This document shows, one piece after another, positions 27,482 through 38,709 of a stretch of 64,000 bases of DNA; within the stretch, counting starts at the first letter, position 1, and each line of letters begins with the position of its first letter. This DNA is from Serratia symbiotica. GTDB lineage: Bacteria; Pseudomonadota; Gammaproteobacteria; Enterobacterales; Enterobacteriaceae. The DNA lies in the NCBI GenBank assembly GCA_024160085.1, contig JAMDYG010000001.1, positions 620,001 to 684,000 of the forward strand. Reading direction: 5' to 3'. A program made the position numbers and the translations under genes. The notes beneath the pieces are model-generated. The model was not told where the DNA came from. It saw only the letters and a list, made by a program, of their open reading frames with translations, and made no database searches.

Positions 27482-30105
27482 ATGCGTAGATAGTTGGCCC
27501 GTATCACCAGGCTAATATGCTTAGTAATATGTTGGATGCCGTTCATCTCGGCGGCACAGGGATAGAAACCACTGGCAGAGAAAATCAACAAAAGCCCAAA
27601 AGATGCGCGAAACTATCAGGCGATCAAACTGGGGAACAGTATGACGGTGCTGCTAGTTTCCGATGCTCAGATACCAAAATCGCTGGTGGCATTGGCGTTG
27701 CCAGTCGGTTCGCTGGAAGATCCGAACAGCTAGCTAGGATTGGCTCACTACCTGGAACACATGGTACTGATGAGATCCAAGCGTTATCCGCAGCCAGAAA
27801 ATCTGTCGGAATTTTTAAAAAACACGGTGGAAGCTACAACGCCAGTACGGCCGGCTTCCTACTGCACCGCGTTCTATTTGACCGTGGAGAATGACGCGCT
27901 GGGCCTGCGGCTTATCGCCTGGCGGATGCCATTGTGGAACCACTGCTAGAGCCGGGCAATGCTGATCGCGAGCGTCATGCGGTTAACGCCGAGCTGACGA
28001 TGGCACGTTCACACGACAGCATGCGTATGGCGCAGGTTAGGGCAGAAACGCTGAATACGGCGCATCCTAGCGCGCATTTCTCTGGCGGTAACCTCTAAAC
28101 CTTGAAGGATAAGACAGGCAGCAAACTGCACGATAAACTGACCGACTTCTATAAATGCTATTATTCTGCCAACCTAATGGTGAGGGTGTTGTCCAGTAAC
28201 CAGTCATTGCCACAGCTAGCAAAAATAGCCGCCAAAACTTTTGGCCGGGTAGCGGATCATAATGCTATCATAGCGCCTATCACCGTACTGTACTGCCCGT
28301 CTCACCGTAGCAATAGAGCATCATTCGTGCAAACGACTAAAAGTCTAATTCCCTATCAGCAACAATAGCGCGGCGTTCCGCAGCAAAACTGATACCTACA
28401 TCAGCTACCTGATTGGCAACCGCAGCAAAAATACCCTGTCCGATTGGTTGCAGAAACAGGGGCTAGCGGATACCATTAACGCTGGTGCTGATCCGATGGT
28501 GGATCGCAATGGTAGCGTATTATCGATCAGCGTATAGCTGACCGATAAAGGTCTGGCTCAGCGTGACGAGGTGGTAGCGACTATTTTCAACTACCTGAAA
28601 ATGCTGCGCGGAAAAGGCATCAAGCAGAGAATGGCTGGTGGATGTCCTGCTGCGCGTGCCGGTCGAACACGCATTGGACTCGTCTTACTCTGGCGGATCA
28701 TTATCATGCCAGGGCAATCGCCGAGCGTCTAGATGCCATGACGCCGCAAAACGCGCGCATTTAATTAAGACGGCCTATTTCATTAATGCACCACTACCAG
28801 GTGGATAAAATGCAGCCGGTGGTGGATCAGCCGGGTTTACGTGTACTGTACATGCCAAGCCGTTATTTTGCGCAATGCCAAAGCCATTAATTCCGCACGT
28901 AATCAGGTGCTATTTTCTTTGACAGATTATCTAGCTGGCATCGCGCTGGATCAGCTGAGCTATCAGGCATCGGTTGGCTGTTTAAGCTTCTCTAACTCGT
29001 TGAACAACGGCCTGATAATTAACGCCAATGGTTTTACCAAGCGTCTGCCGCAACTGTTAAGCTCACTGATTGAAGACTACGCCAGTTTTACCCCAACAGA
29101 GGAGCAACTGGCACAAGCTAAATACTGGTGTCTAGAACAGTTGGATTCTGCCGAGAAGGACAAAGCCTTTGAGTTGTCGATCCATCCAGTGAAAATGATT
29201 TCTCGCGTGCCATACTCGGGGAGCGCAGTGAGCACCGTGATGTGCTGAAAACCCTGACACTAAAAATGTCTTGGCTTACCGCGACAGCCTACTGGTATGA
29301 GGCTAAGCTGGAACTGCTGGTGGTAGGGAATATGAACGAGCGGTAGTTTTCAACTCTGTCCTCGGCACTTCACTGAAGCAGACCCTTGGGCGTAGTGGTT
29401 GTTGCATGGTGGCATAGCGAAGAGGTGGTGGTGGACAAACGCCAATTGGCCAACTTACAACGAGCGGCCAGTAGCACTAACTCGGTACTGACGGCGGTTT
29501 ATGTACCGACCGGCTACAACGAAGTCGTCAGCATGGCGCTATAGCGCGTTGTTGTGGCAGATTATTCAGCCGTGGTTCTATAGCCAATTGCGCATTACTG
29601 AACAATAATTAGGTTATGCGCTATTCGCCTTCCCGATATCGATAGGTCGCCAATGGGGTGTCGGCTTCCTATTGCAGAGCAATAGCAAACAGCCAACATA
29701 CTTGTGTCAGCCTTACCAAGATTTTACTTAAAAACGGAAAAACGCCTGTGTGAAATGAGTGATGCAGACTTCCAACAGAACCAGCAATCGCTGACCAACG
29801 AACTAAAGCAGCGGCCACAAATCCTTGGCGAAGAAGCCAGTCGCTTTGCTGACTATTTTGATCGCAGTAATTTTGCTTTTGATACGCGTCAGAAGCTGAT
29901 TGTGCAGGTTATGCAACTCACGGCAGCCACATTGGCGGGCTACTTCCATCAGGCGGTGATCCAGCTGCAGGGGCTGGCACTGCTGTCGCAGCTCAGTGGC
30001 AGCGGCCAGGATAAAGCAGACTATGCTGATCCGAAGGGTTGGGTCACCTATCCTAACGCCTCAGCATTGCAGAAGGTACTACCGCGCAAGGTGGCGACAC
30101 CATGA
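27482..30105 (+). pseudogene. ptrA: Protease III (pitrilysin) PtrA, decayed
   Basis: The start at 27482 gives a signal-peptide-like N-terminus with a stop at codon 4. The same frame continues KPLAEKINKSPKDARNYQAI, LPVGSLEDPNS, a stop, and the inverzincin zinc motif GLAHYLEHM (HxxEH retained). Later fragments such as GGSYNASTAGF, ERHAVNAELTMARSHDSMRM, YLAGIALDQLSYQASVGC, GRQWGVGFLLQSNSKQP and the final 133 codons (29704-30105) appear in several frames. More than ten disruptions are evident. The 3' end overlaps the recB start as ATGA, preserving translational coupling geometry. Pitrilysin is a periplasmic zinc protease. Confidence 0.93.
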
Positions 30106-33100
30106 CCAAGAAGGTTCCGCAGAGGCTTGATACGCTGACGTTGCCACTGTTTGGTGAGCGGCTGATTGAAGCATCGGCGGGAACTGGCAAAACCTTCACT
30201 ATTGGCGCGCTTTACCTGCGGCTGCTACTGGGGCTTGGTCAGGACGCGGCATTCTACAGGCCGTTGACAGTCGAAGAAATCCTAGTAGTGACCTTTACCG
30301 AGGCAGCCACTGAGGAATTGCGCGGGCGTATTCGCAATAATATTCACGAGCTGCGCCTTGCGTGCGTGCGTGGCAAAAGCCCAGAACCGTTGTTTTCGGC
30401 GCTGTTGGATGAGATTGACGATCTGTCCGATGCCGCTGCGCAATTACTCTCGGCCGAGCGGCAGATGGACGAAGCGGCGATTTATACCATCCACGGCTTT
30501 TGCCAGCGCATGCTGACCCACAATGCTTTCGAATCCGGTATGCTGTTTGAACAAACGCTGGTGCGGGACGAACTACCGCTACGTAGGCAGGCGTGTGCCG
30601 ACTTCTGGCGTCGCCACTGCAACCCGCTACCGTTGGGTATTGCCCGTGTGGTTAGCCAAGAGTGGAACGGCCCAGAGGCGCTGCTAGCCGATCTTTCCGA
30701 CTATTTGCATGGCGAAGCGCCAACACTGCGCCAGCCGCCTAAGGATGAAGAAACAGTGCTAACGCGCCATGAGCAAATCGTGGCGCGCATAGACGCTATC
30801 AAGGCGCATTGGCTGAATGTTGCAAGTGATCTGGAGACACTAATCAGCCAGTCCGGTGCCGATAAGCGCAGCTACAGCAGCAAACACCTGCCGAATTGGT
30901 TAGACAAAGTCGGTGAGTGGGCGATGAAGGAAACCTTGGATTACCAGTTACCGAAAGAACTGGATAAATTCCGCCAGTCGGTATTGTTGGAAAAAACTAA
31001 GCAGGGTGAAGTGCCGCGTCATGCATTGTTTACTGCTATTGATGAACTTTTTGCCGCTCCCTTGACGCTGCGCGACCTGATTATAGCGCGTGCGCTCAGC
31101 GAAATACGCCACTCGATTCAGCAGGAGAAACGCCAGCGCGCTGAGCTGGGTTTTGACGATCTGCTTAGCCGAATGGACAGTGCATTGCAAAACGTAGGAG
31201 GGGAGCAATTGGCACAGGCGATCCGTCAACGCTACCCGGTGGCGATGATCGACGAATTCCAGGATACTGACCCGCAGCAATACCGCATCTTTCAGAAACT
31301 TTATATCGGCCAGCAGGACTGTGGCTTGCTGCTGATTGGCGATCCAAAACAGGCTATTTACGCCTTCCGGGGTGCTGATATTTTCACCTATATGCGCGCC
31401 CGTTATGAGGTGAGCGCACACTATACCCTTGAAACAAACTGGCGCTCGTCTCCTGCGATAGTCGCCAGCGTCAACACGCTGTTTTGCCAATTGGAAAAAC
31501 CCTTCCTGTTTGGTCAAATCCCCTTTATTGAGGTCAGCGCGGCGGAAAAGAATCAAGGGCTGGTGTTTGAACTGTACAACCAGTCACAGCCAGCGATGCA
31601 GTTCTGGTTGCAACATGGCGAAGGTGTTGGTGTAAGTGATTACCAACAACTGATGGCACAGCTATGCGCTACGCAAATCCGTGACTGGCTCAGTGCCGGG
31701 CAGCAAGGGCAGGCTTGGCTGGATAATGGTAAATGTCGCAGGCCGGTGCAGGCGTCGAATATCGCGGTGCTAGTACGCAGCCGCAATGAAGCAGCGCTAG
31801 TACGTTATGCGCTCAGTACGCTGTCGATCCCCTCAGTTTATCTTTCCAACCGAGACAGCATATTCGAAACGCCGGAAGCCAAAGATCTGCTATGGCTGTT
31901 GCAGGCAGTGCTGGTGCCGGAGCAGGGACGCACGTTGCGTAGTGCTATGGCAACCGGGCTGATGGGACTGGATGCGCCAACGTTGGCTAGCTTGAGCAGC
32001 GACGAACTCGCCTGGGATGCATTGGTGGACGAGTTCGATAAATACCGCACGCTCTGGCGGCATCGCGGTGTATTGCCGATGCTGAGAGAAGTGATGAAAA
32101 CACGCTATCTGGCGGAAAACCTGCTGGCTAGCCCTGGTGGTGAACGGCGTCTGACTGACGTGCTGCACTTGGGTGAACTCTTGCAGGAAGCTGCTGCGCA
32201 GCTTGACAGTAAGCATGCGTTGGTTCGCTGGCTGGCACAGCAAATCGCACAGCCTAACCGCCAGTCCGATAACCAGCAATTGAGGCTGGAGAGCGATCGT
32301 CACCTGGTGCAGGTAATCACTATCCACAAATCCAAAGGGCTGGAGTTCGATCTCGTATGGCTGCCATTTATCGGCAATTTCCGCCAGCAGCAGGCACTAT
32401 ATCACGATCGCCACAGCTTCCAGGAGCTGTTGGATCTCAACGTTAATGAAGATAGCCTGGCTTGGGCGGAAGAAGAACGCTTGGCAGAAGATCTACGCTT
32501 GCTGTACGTGGCGTTGACTCGCTCGGTATATCACAGCAGCATCGGCATTGCGCCGTTGATCCAGGGCGCACGCAAGAAGCAGAGTAGCACAGATGTGCAT
32601 CGTAGCGCATTGGGCTATTTAGTGCAGGCTGGGCAGGCGGGTGATGCGGCTTACTTGCATGAATGTTTGCAGCAGTTGGCTGGCAGCGGTATTGTGCTTT
32701 CGCTGGTTGAGACGCTAAACGAGCAGCCTTGGCAACCGCAAGCAGCCATCTCGACAAAGCTGGCAGCAAAAAATTTCACTCGCCAGATCCAAGATTTCTG
32801 GCGGGTTACCAGCTATACCGGCCTGCGGCAGCACGGTGGGAATCTAATGCAGGATCTGTTGCCACAGTTAGATATCGATGCTGCTGGGGAGCAAGCGGAA
32901 AAAGGAGAGCCAGTACTCACACCGCATACCTTCCCGCGTGGTGCGGCACCCGGCACCTTTCTACACAGTGTATTCGAGACACTGGACTTTACTCAGCCAC
33001 TGGACGAACAGTGGCTGTTGAAACAGTTGCAACAGCAGGGTTTTGCCGATCACTGGCAGCCTATTTTGCTGGCATGGGTGCAGGTGCTGCTCAATACCCC

Positions 33101-33650
33101 GCTGAATGACAGCGGGATGACCTTGGCAGCGTTGGAACCGCAGCACAAGCAGGCCGAGTTGCAGTTCTATCTATCGATTAACCGGGTGTTACAGGCACAC
33201 GAGCTTGATGAACTGGTAAAACGCTACGATCCGCTGTCTGCTCGCTGTCCGGTGCTAGATTTCCAGCAGGTTCAAGGCATGCTTAAAGGTTTTATCGATT
33301 TGGTGTTCTGCTGGCAGGACAAATACTATTTGCTGGACTACAAATCCAACTGGCTGGGAGAAGACAGTAGCGCTTATACCTGGCTAGCGATGGAACGTGC
33401 GATGGCGGAACATCGCTATGACCTGCAATATCAGCTCTATACCCTGGCATTGCATCGCTATCTGCGACATCGGCTGGCGGCGGACTACGACTACCAGCGC
33501 CATTTTGGCGGGGTCATTTACCTATTCTTACGAGGTGTTGATGCGCTGTATCCGGGCAATGGCATTTTTGCCTGCCGCCCGGAACAACAATTAGTGGAAG
33601 GCATGGATTTATTGTTCAGTGGTGACGCTGCTGCTAAGGAGGATGAATGA
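30102..33650 (+). CDS. recB: Exodeoxyribonuclease V subunit RecB
   Basis: A 1182-residue protein, essentially the E. coli length. It has an N-terminal SF1 3'-5' helicase with Walker A ASAGTGKTFTI (about 24-34), EEILVVTFTEAATEELRGR, the DEFQDTD Walker B, motif IV-VI segments (ETNWRSS, ITIHKSKGLEFDLVWLPF, LYVALTRS), and a C-terminal nuclease domain with the DYKSNWLG active site. RecB is the motor and only nuclease of RecBCD. Its start lies in the ATGA overlap with the dead ptrA, and its stop overlaps recD. All three subunits are intact here, so the complex should be functional. Confidence 0.97.
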   Translation: MTKKVPQRLDTLTLPLFGERLIEASAGTGKTFTIGALYLRLLLGLGQDAAFYRPLTVEEILVVTFTEAATEELRGRIRNNIHELRLACVRGKSPEPLFSALLDEIDDLSDAAAQLLSAERQMDEAAIYTIHGFCQRMLTHNAFESGMLFEQTLVRDELPLRRQACADFWRRHCNPLPLGIARVVSQEWNGPEALLADLSDYLHGEAPTLRQPPKDEETVLTRHEQIVARIDAIKAHWLNVASDLETLISQSGADKRSYSSKHLPNWLDKVGEWAMKETLDYQLPKELDKFRQSVLLEKTKQGEVPRHALFTAIDELFAAPLTLRDLIIARALSEIRHSIQQEKRQRAELGFDDLLSRMDSALQNVGGEQLAQAIRQRYPVAMIDEFQDTDPQQYRIFQKLYIGQQDCGLLLIGDPKQAIYAFRGADIFTYMRARYEVSAHYTLETNWRSSPAIVASVNTLFCQLEKPFLFGQIPFIEVSAAEKNQGLVFELYNQSQPAMQFWLQHGEGVGVSDYQQLMAQLCATQIRDWLSAGQQGQAWLDNGKCRRPVQASNIAVLVRSRNEAALVRYALSTLSIPSVYLSNRDSIFETPEAKDLLWLLQAVLVPEQGRTLRSAMATGLMGLDAPTLASLSSDELAWDALVDEFDKYRTLWRHRGVLPMLREVMKTRYLAENLLASPGGERRLTDVLHLGELLQEAAAQLDSKHALVRWLAQQIAQPNRQSDNQQLRLESDRHLVQVITIHKSKGLEFDLVWLPFIGNFRQQQALYHDRHSFQELLDLNVNEDSLAWAEEERLAEDLRLLYVALTRSVYHSSIGIAPLIQGARKKQSSTDVHRSALGYLVQAGQAGDAAYLHECLQQLAGSGIVLSLVETLNEQPWQPQAAISTKLAAKNFTRQIQDFWRVTSYTGLRQHGGNLMQDLLPQLDIDAAGEQAEKGEPVLTPHTFPRGAAPGTFLHSVFETLDFTQPLDEQWLLKQLQQQGFADHWQPILLAWVQVLLNTPLNDSGMTLAALEPQHKQAELQFYLSINRVLQAHELDELVKRYDPLSARCPVLDFQQVQGMLKGFIDLVFCWQDKYYLLDYKSNWLGEDSSAYTWLAMERAMAEHRYDLQYQLYTLALHRYLRHRLAADYDYQRHFGGVIYLFLRGVDALYPGNGIFACRPEQQLVEGMDLLFSGDAAAKEDE

Positions 33651-35491
33651 TGATTGCGCTGCTGGATCAGGCGGTGGCGCATGGTTTGCTGAGGCCACTG
33701 GATGTGCAGTTCGCTGGTGTGGTAGCGGCTAAAGATGAACCAGATATTCTGCTGGCAGCGGCTTGGCTGAGCGCAGAGGCAGGGGTCGGTCATGTTTGCT
33801 TGATGTTGGATCAGCTACAGATGGGGCAATTGTTTGCAGGTAGGCAGCCAAAACTGGCACAGGCCGTCTGGTTGGCAGCCGGGCAACCGGATACCCCCCG
33901 CTGGCAGCAGCGTCTGATAGCCTGCGCCGCAGTTGGTGATGGCAGCAGTGCTACGCCGCTGGTGTTGCAGGGTCAACGCCTGTACTTACAGCGCATGTGG
34001 CAGAGCGAAGGTGAGGTAGCGGTATTTATCAGCAGCAACCGCGAACATCAGGTAGTAGATGAAGCTCAGTTACGCATTATTCTTGATCGGTTGTTTGGTG
34101 CGGCTACCGATGAACCGGACTGGCAGAAAATTGCCGCTGCGGTGGCCATGACCCGGCGAATTGCGGTGATTTCCGGTGGGCCAGGTACCGGTAAAACTGC
34201 CACCGTGGCCAAATTACTGGCGGCACTGGTGCAGTATTATGAGCGTGCGAGGCTACGTATTCAATTGGCGGCACCGACGGGCAAAGCGGCAGCGCGGTTG
34301 ACTGAGTCGCTTGGCAGCGCCAGCCGTAAGCTAGCGTTAACGCCGACGCAGCAGGCGTTATTCCCGACTGAAGCTGCAACGCTGCATCAGCTGTTGGGTG
34401 TGCAACCCAATAGCCAACGCATGCGCTATCATCGCGGTAATCCGCTGCATATGGATGTGCTAGTGGTGGATGAAGCGTCAATGGTAGATTTGCCGATGAT
34501 GGCTCGTTTGATTGCCGCCTTGCCGGAACGGGCGCAGGTAATTTTCCTCGGTGACCGTGATCAATTAGCCTCAGTAGAGGCAGGGGCGGTGTTGGGTGAT
34601 ATTTGTCGTTTTGCCGAACAGGGGTACAGCGAGGCACGTGCCGAGGAGCTAAGCCGTTTGACCGGCTGCCTATTGCGGGGGCAGCAAGCACGGGCAGAAG
34701 CAGCGGTGTGCGACAGCCTATGTTTACTGCGCAAGAGCTATCGCTTTGACGCCAAATCTGGCATCGGCCAATTAGCGCAGGCGGTCAATGTTGGTGATGT
34801 TGCACGGGCGCGGGCAGTGATTAACGGTGGTTTCAGCGATGTTGCGGGTTATTCGCTGGCGACCACTGAAGAATACCAGGCGCTGTTAGCGGTGTGTGTG
34901 GCGGGATACCGCGATTACCTGAAACAGGTGAGTACTGGGGCTGATGCCGCGACAGTGCTGGCAGCATTCGGCTGTTTTCAAGTGTTGTGCGCGCTGCGTG
35001 TAGGGCCATTCGGCGTTGCCGGATTGAACCAGCGGATCGAGTCCGGGTTGCAGCATGCCGGGTTGATCCACCGCTCGCTAGGGCACTGGTATCTTGGGCG
35101 ACCAGTGATGATCGGGCGTAATGACAGTGCGTTAGGGTTGTATAACGGTGATATCGGTATTGCCTTGCGAAATGGTCGCGGTGAGTTGCGCGTGCATTTC
35201 CTTCTGCCGGACGGTAGCGTCAAATCGGTGCAGCCAAGCCGTTTGCCCATGCATGAAACTGCCTACGCGATGACTGTGCATAAATCCCAGGGTTCTGAGT
35301 TTGATCATACGCTGTTGGTGCTGCCGACCCATTTCCTGCCGCTGCTGACCCGTGAGTTGGTCTATACCGCCATCACTCGTGCACGTATTCGGCTTTCGCT
35401 ATACGCCGCAGATGGGGTGTTGATGAAGGCAATTTGCACGCCAACCCAGCGTCGCAGCGGTTTGGCTGAACGCTTGCGTAGGGAGGAATAG
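33647..35491 (+). CDS. recD: Exodeoxyribonuclease V subunit RecD
   Basis: A 614-residue SF1B 5'-3' helicase, slightly longer than the 608 of E. coli. It carries Walker A GGPGTGKTATV near residue 178, the motif Ia region APTGKAAARL, DEASMVDLPMM (Walker B), LGDRDQLASVEAGAVLGD, YRFDAKSGIG and a late motif AMTVHKSQGSEFDHTLLVLP followed by ELVYTAITRAR. It overlaps recB by four bases (ATGA). RecD is the fast motor and negative regulator of RecA loading before Chi. The frame is undamaged. Confidence 0.97.
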   Translation: MMIALLDQAVAHGLLRPLDVQFAGVVAAKDEPDILLAAAWLSAEAGVGHVCLMLDQLQMGQLFAGRQPKLAQAVWLAAGQPDTPRWQQRLIACAAVGDGSSATPLVLQGQRLYLQRMWQSEGEVAVFISSNREHQVVDEAQLRIILDRLFGAATDEPDWQKIAAAVAMTRRIAVISGGPGTGKTATVAKLLAALVQYYERARLRIQLAAPTGKAAARLTESLGSASRKLALTPTQQALFPTEAATLHQLLGVQPNSQRMRYHRGNPLHMDVLVVDEASMVDLPMMARLIAALPERAQVIFLGDRDQLASVEAGAVLGDICRFAEQGYSEARAEELSRLTGCLLRGQQARAEAAVCDSLCLLRKSYRFDAKSGIGQLAQAVNVGDVARARAVINGGFSDVAGYSLATTEEYQALLAVCVAGYRDYLKQVSTGADAATVLAAFGCFQVLCALRVGPFGVAGLNQRIESGLQHAGLIHRSLGHWYLGRPVMIGRNDSALGLYNGDIGIALRNGRGELRVHFLLPDGSVKSVQPSRLPMHETAYAMTVHKSQGSEFDHTLLVLPTHFLPLLTRELVYTAITRARIRLSLYAADGVLMKAICTPTQRRSGLAERLRREE

Positions 35492-35514
35492 ACGGCAGAA
35501 GAGCACAGTAGGGG

Positions 35515-36847
35515 TTACAGCTCCACTAGCAGAATTTTGGCGCGTCGCTAGTAGTTGTATAGCGACTTTTTTGTATCGTAAGTACCTCGACTTCCGCCGG
35601 AGTAAAGCCGCGTTCTTGGAACCAATGGATTCTGCTGGTTGTCAGTACAAACAGTTTTTGCTGGCCAATTTGTCGCGCCTGGCTTTCTACCCGTTGCAGC
35701 AGAATTTTGCCGCGCGAAGAACTACAGTAGTCTGGATGTACTGCTAGGCAAGCCATTTCGCCGATTGTCTCTTCTGGAAACGGGTACAGCCTGCGCAGGC
35801 AATGGTCAGATTATCGCGTTCGATAATTGTGAACTTGTCGATTCCATCTTCAGTTACTCACGTGAACGGCGTACTAGAATGACTTGCTGCTCCAGCGGGC
35901 GGATCAACTCCAGGATGCCTCCGATATCGTCGATAGTTGCACGGCGCACCTGTTCGGCACTCTCCATAACAATTTGGCTGCCGATGCCATCGCGTGAGAA
36001 CAGCTACTCCTGTACTAACGCGTCATCCTCCTGATAGCTGATTAAGTGGCTGCGGCGTACCCCGCTGCGGCAGGCTTTTAATGCGCACGCCGCACAGGAA
36101 ACGTACAGTACTGGAATGATAGTCACCGCGCTCTTCCCGCTGCTCAATACATTTTTGTGTGTCGTTAGGGGAGAGTTCAAAAATGACGTTGCCTTGTGGA
36201 TCTCGGTCACACCCTATGAGGAACAGAAACCGATCATTTTCTTCGCCTTCAGCTTGATCACCAACTGAGTGGTAACTTCTTCCGAGCTTAGGTTAAAGCT
36301 TTCGCCAGTCACCGACACGGCTACTGGGCTGATCAACACGATGGTGTTGTTGGCAAGTTCGTGGTGGTGGATAGCCTTTTCATAAATACGGCGGATACGC
36401 CCGCTATGGCAATAATCCACGCCGTCATCAATGCCGAGAGGTTGGGCGATGATAAATTTGCCGCTTACTACGTTAATGTGCGCACCCTGTAGCGGGGTAT
36501 TATTGAGGCTCATTGATAGCTGGGCGGTGATGTCCAGTTGCAGTAAGCCGGCAGCCTGTTTAACCCATTCAAGTGTAATGGCATCAGTGACCCGAGTATG
36601 CTTGTGATAAGTTGATAATGATGCAGCGCCAGATTGTTGTCGATCTATGGTCTTGCAACATAAACTATCACTAGACGAATACCCAAGCTATGCAGCAGAC
36701 CAATATCGTTGACGATGTTGGGAAAATTCTCATGCTTAATAGCTTCCCCATCAAGTATGACGACAAATGTCTTGCCCCGATGGGCATTAATATAAGGAAC
36801 TGAGTGACGAAATTCTTGAACTAGCTCTGTACTCTACGTTACTTCAC
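35515..36847 (-). pseudogene. argA: N-acetylglutamate synthase ArgA, decayed
   Basis: On the minus strand the N-terminal kinase-like domain reads [37 protein letters not shown] and [13 protein letters not shown]. The middle (36214-36513) is [20 protein letters not shown]...[14 protein letters not shown], and the C-terminal acetyltransferase ends VHPDYCSSSRGKILLQRVES, LFVLTTSRIHWFQERGF. Stops and frame changes occur at the start codon region, after RP, after the kinase domain and near the end. ArgA commits glutamate to arginine synthesis; its loss implies dependence on external arginine or ornithine unless another acetyltransferase replaces it. Confidence 0.93.
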
Positions 36848-37080
36848 GGCAAACCCTTATATGCATATTTATACGTTATTTTTTATTCTTTTTTGTGTGG
36901 GTAGTAGCCAGCGAGAAATTATCTTAATTTCTGTGTTAACCGCACTGAATAGTAATAAATTGAAAACTATAAAAAGATTTTCTGGTGACAGGATTAGCAT
37001 GATTAGTTAAAGTTTTCGGCACTTCCGTTTGACTGGTGTTTTTTTCATCTATTTTAATCAGTTATCACTGTCGGAGCCAC

Positions 37081-38334
37081 ATGCCAAACTTAAATCACAA
37101 TCTGAGGCACCGCCGTTTATTACAAGGGGCTGCTGCCAGTTGGTTGCTGAAGTGTGAATCACGTAGGCTTCGCAGCATCATCACATGTCATTGCCGTGCG
37201 TGTATGGCTTTATTCCACCTATACTCGCATCACGCTCGAATCTAACGTCGCGCTGAAATACCAATAGTTTGTGCTGACCAATCCTGACCGTGTTGTGGTG
37301 GATATCGCTGGTGTGCATCTCAACGGTGTGCTGAAGGGCATCGCTAGCCAGGTTCACGCCGACGATCCCTACCACATGCAGGCGCGCGTTGGCCAGTTTG
37401 ATCAACACACTGTGCGGCTAATGCTGGAACCTAAGCACAGCGTCAGCCCACACATATTCTCGCTGGCACCGGTGCCAGAGTATCGCCACCGGCTGGTACT
37501 AGATCTCTATCCCACCAAGGGCAGTAGTAGCACGTAGTATGATCCGTTATTGACGTTACTGGAAGATTACAACCAAGGCGTTCTAGATCGCTCTTTGCCA
37601 GCAGAGGCGGCGCTGGCTGGCAATGCGGGGCATGAGCAGCCGATTATCATCATGTTAGATCCTGGCCATGGTGGTGAGGATCCCGGCGCGATTGGCATGC
37701 TCAAGACGTTCTAGAAGGACATTGTGTTGCAAATTGCCTGCAAGTTGAGCGCGTTGATCAAACATGAACCTGCGATGAAAGTGTTTATGACACGTAATGA
37801 CGATGTATTTATTCCGCTCAAGGTACGTGTCGCCAAGGCGCGTAAACAGTGTGCTGATTTGTTCGTTTCTATTAACGCCAATGCCTTTACCAGCCGGGCA
37901 GCAAGCGGTTCATCGGTATTCGCACTATCGATTAAAGGTGCCACCAGCTCGGCGGCTAAGTTCTTGGTATAGACACAAAACGCCTCAGACCCCAAATCGG
38001 CAGCGTCAGTAAAAGCGGTGACCCTTATCTCGATCATGCCTTGTTCGATCTAGTGCATACAGCGACCATTAATGACAGCCTGAAATTCGGCAATGAAGTG
38101 CTGAACCGGATGGGAAAAATTAACCGGTTGCATAAAAATCGTGTCTAGCAGGCGGGCTTTGCGGTGTTAAAGGCTCTAGATATACTTTCGTTTCTGGTTG
38201 AAACAGTGTTTATCAGCAACCTAGAAGAAGAGTACAAGCTGCGTACCCATTATTTCTAGCAGCAGGTAGCAGAGTCTGCTTTGACGAGGATCAAGGCGTA
38301 ATTTGCTAACGACAGTGCATTAGCGAGTAGATAA
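37081..38334 (+). pseudogene. amiC: N-acetylmuramoyl-L-alanine amidase AmiC, decayed
   Basis: The start MPNLNHNLRHRRLLQGAAAS includes the twin-arginine signal of AmiC (RRLLQG). An early frameshift is followed by an AMIN domain (SNPDRVVVDIAGVHLNGVLK, DDPYHMQARVGQFDQHTVR) and a catalytic domain beginning [18 protein letters not shown] with its zinc-binding His. The later motif SIHADAF is SINANAF, losing another zinc-region His. Several stops follow ([13 protein letters not shown], FLVxTQNAS, ESALTRIKAxFAND). AmiC splits septal peptidoglycan during division under EnvC/NlpD control. The divergent neighbour argA is also dead, as in normal gene order. Confidence 0.92.
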
Positions 38335-38422
38335 TGACGGAGTTGTTTGCGTATGGGGCCGGTTTTATCCGGTCTCTAATGCTAAAGCACCCTGAAGAAT
38401 GTTTTGCTGCTGTTATCAAGAT

Positions 38423-38499
<77 letters not shown>

Positions 38500-38709
38500 T
38501 CCGATGAATGTGCACTATACTCTCCGTGTATTTTGTTGCAAACCCTTTTTGCAATTTATTGGGAGAAAATCGTTTTTATGCTGAATTTAGCCGCAAATTG
38601 CATTCTTTTTCATCATCCCGCTATCTGGTTTTTTTATTTGCGGCGATTCCTTTATCGATAGGCGTTTGTTATCGTTCAGCCGATATATCATTAAGTATGA
38701 GAGTGTGCG

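Noticed and set aside
30948-31556. A 202-codon minus-strand frame inside recB
   Set aside because: It is antisense to a conserved helicase gene, with composition explained by recB codon use and no recognisable protein.
34104-34691. A 195-codon minus-strand frame inside recD
   Set aside because: It is a shadow of recD; Pro- and His-rich sequence typical of antisense frames.
36847-37080. Arginine-repressor box between argA and amiC
   Set aside because: Several AT-rich near-dyads exist but none matches the ARG box well enough to call.
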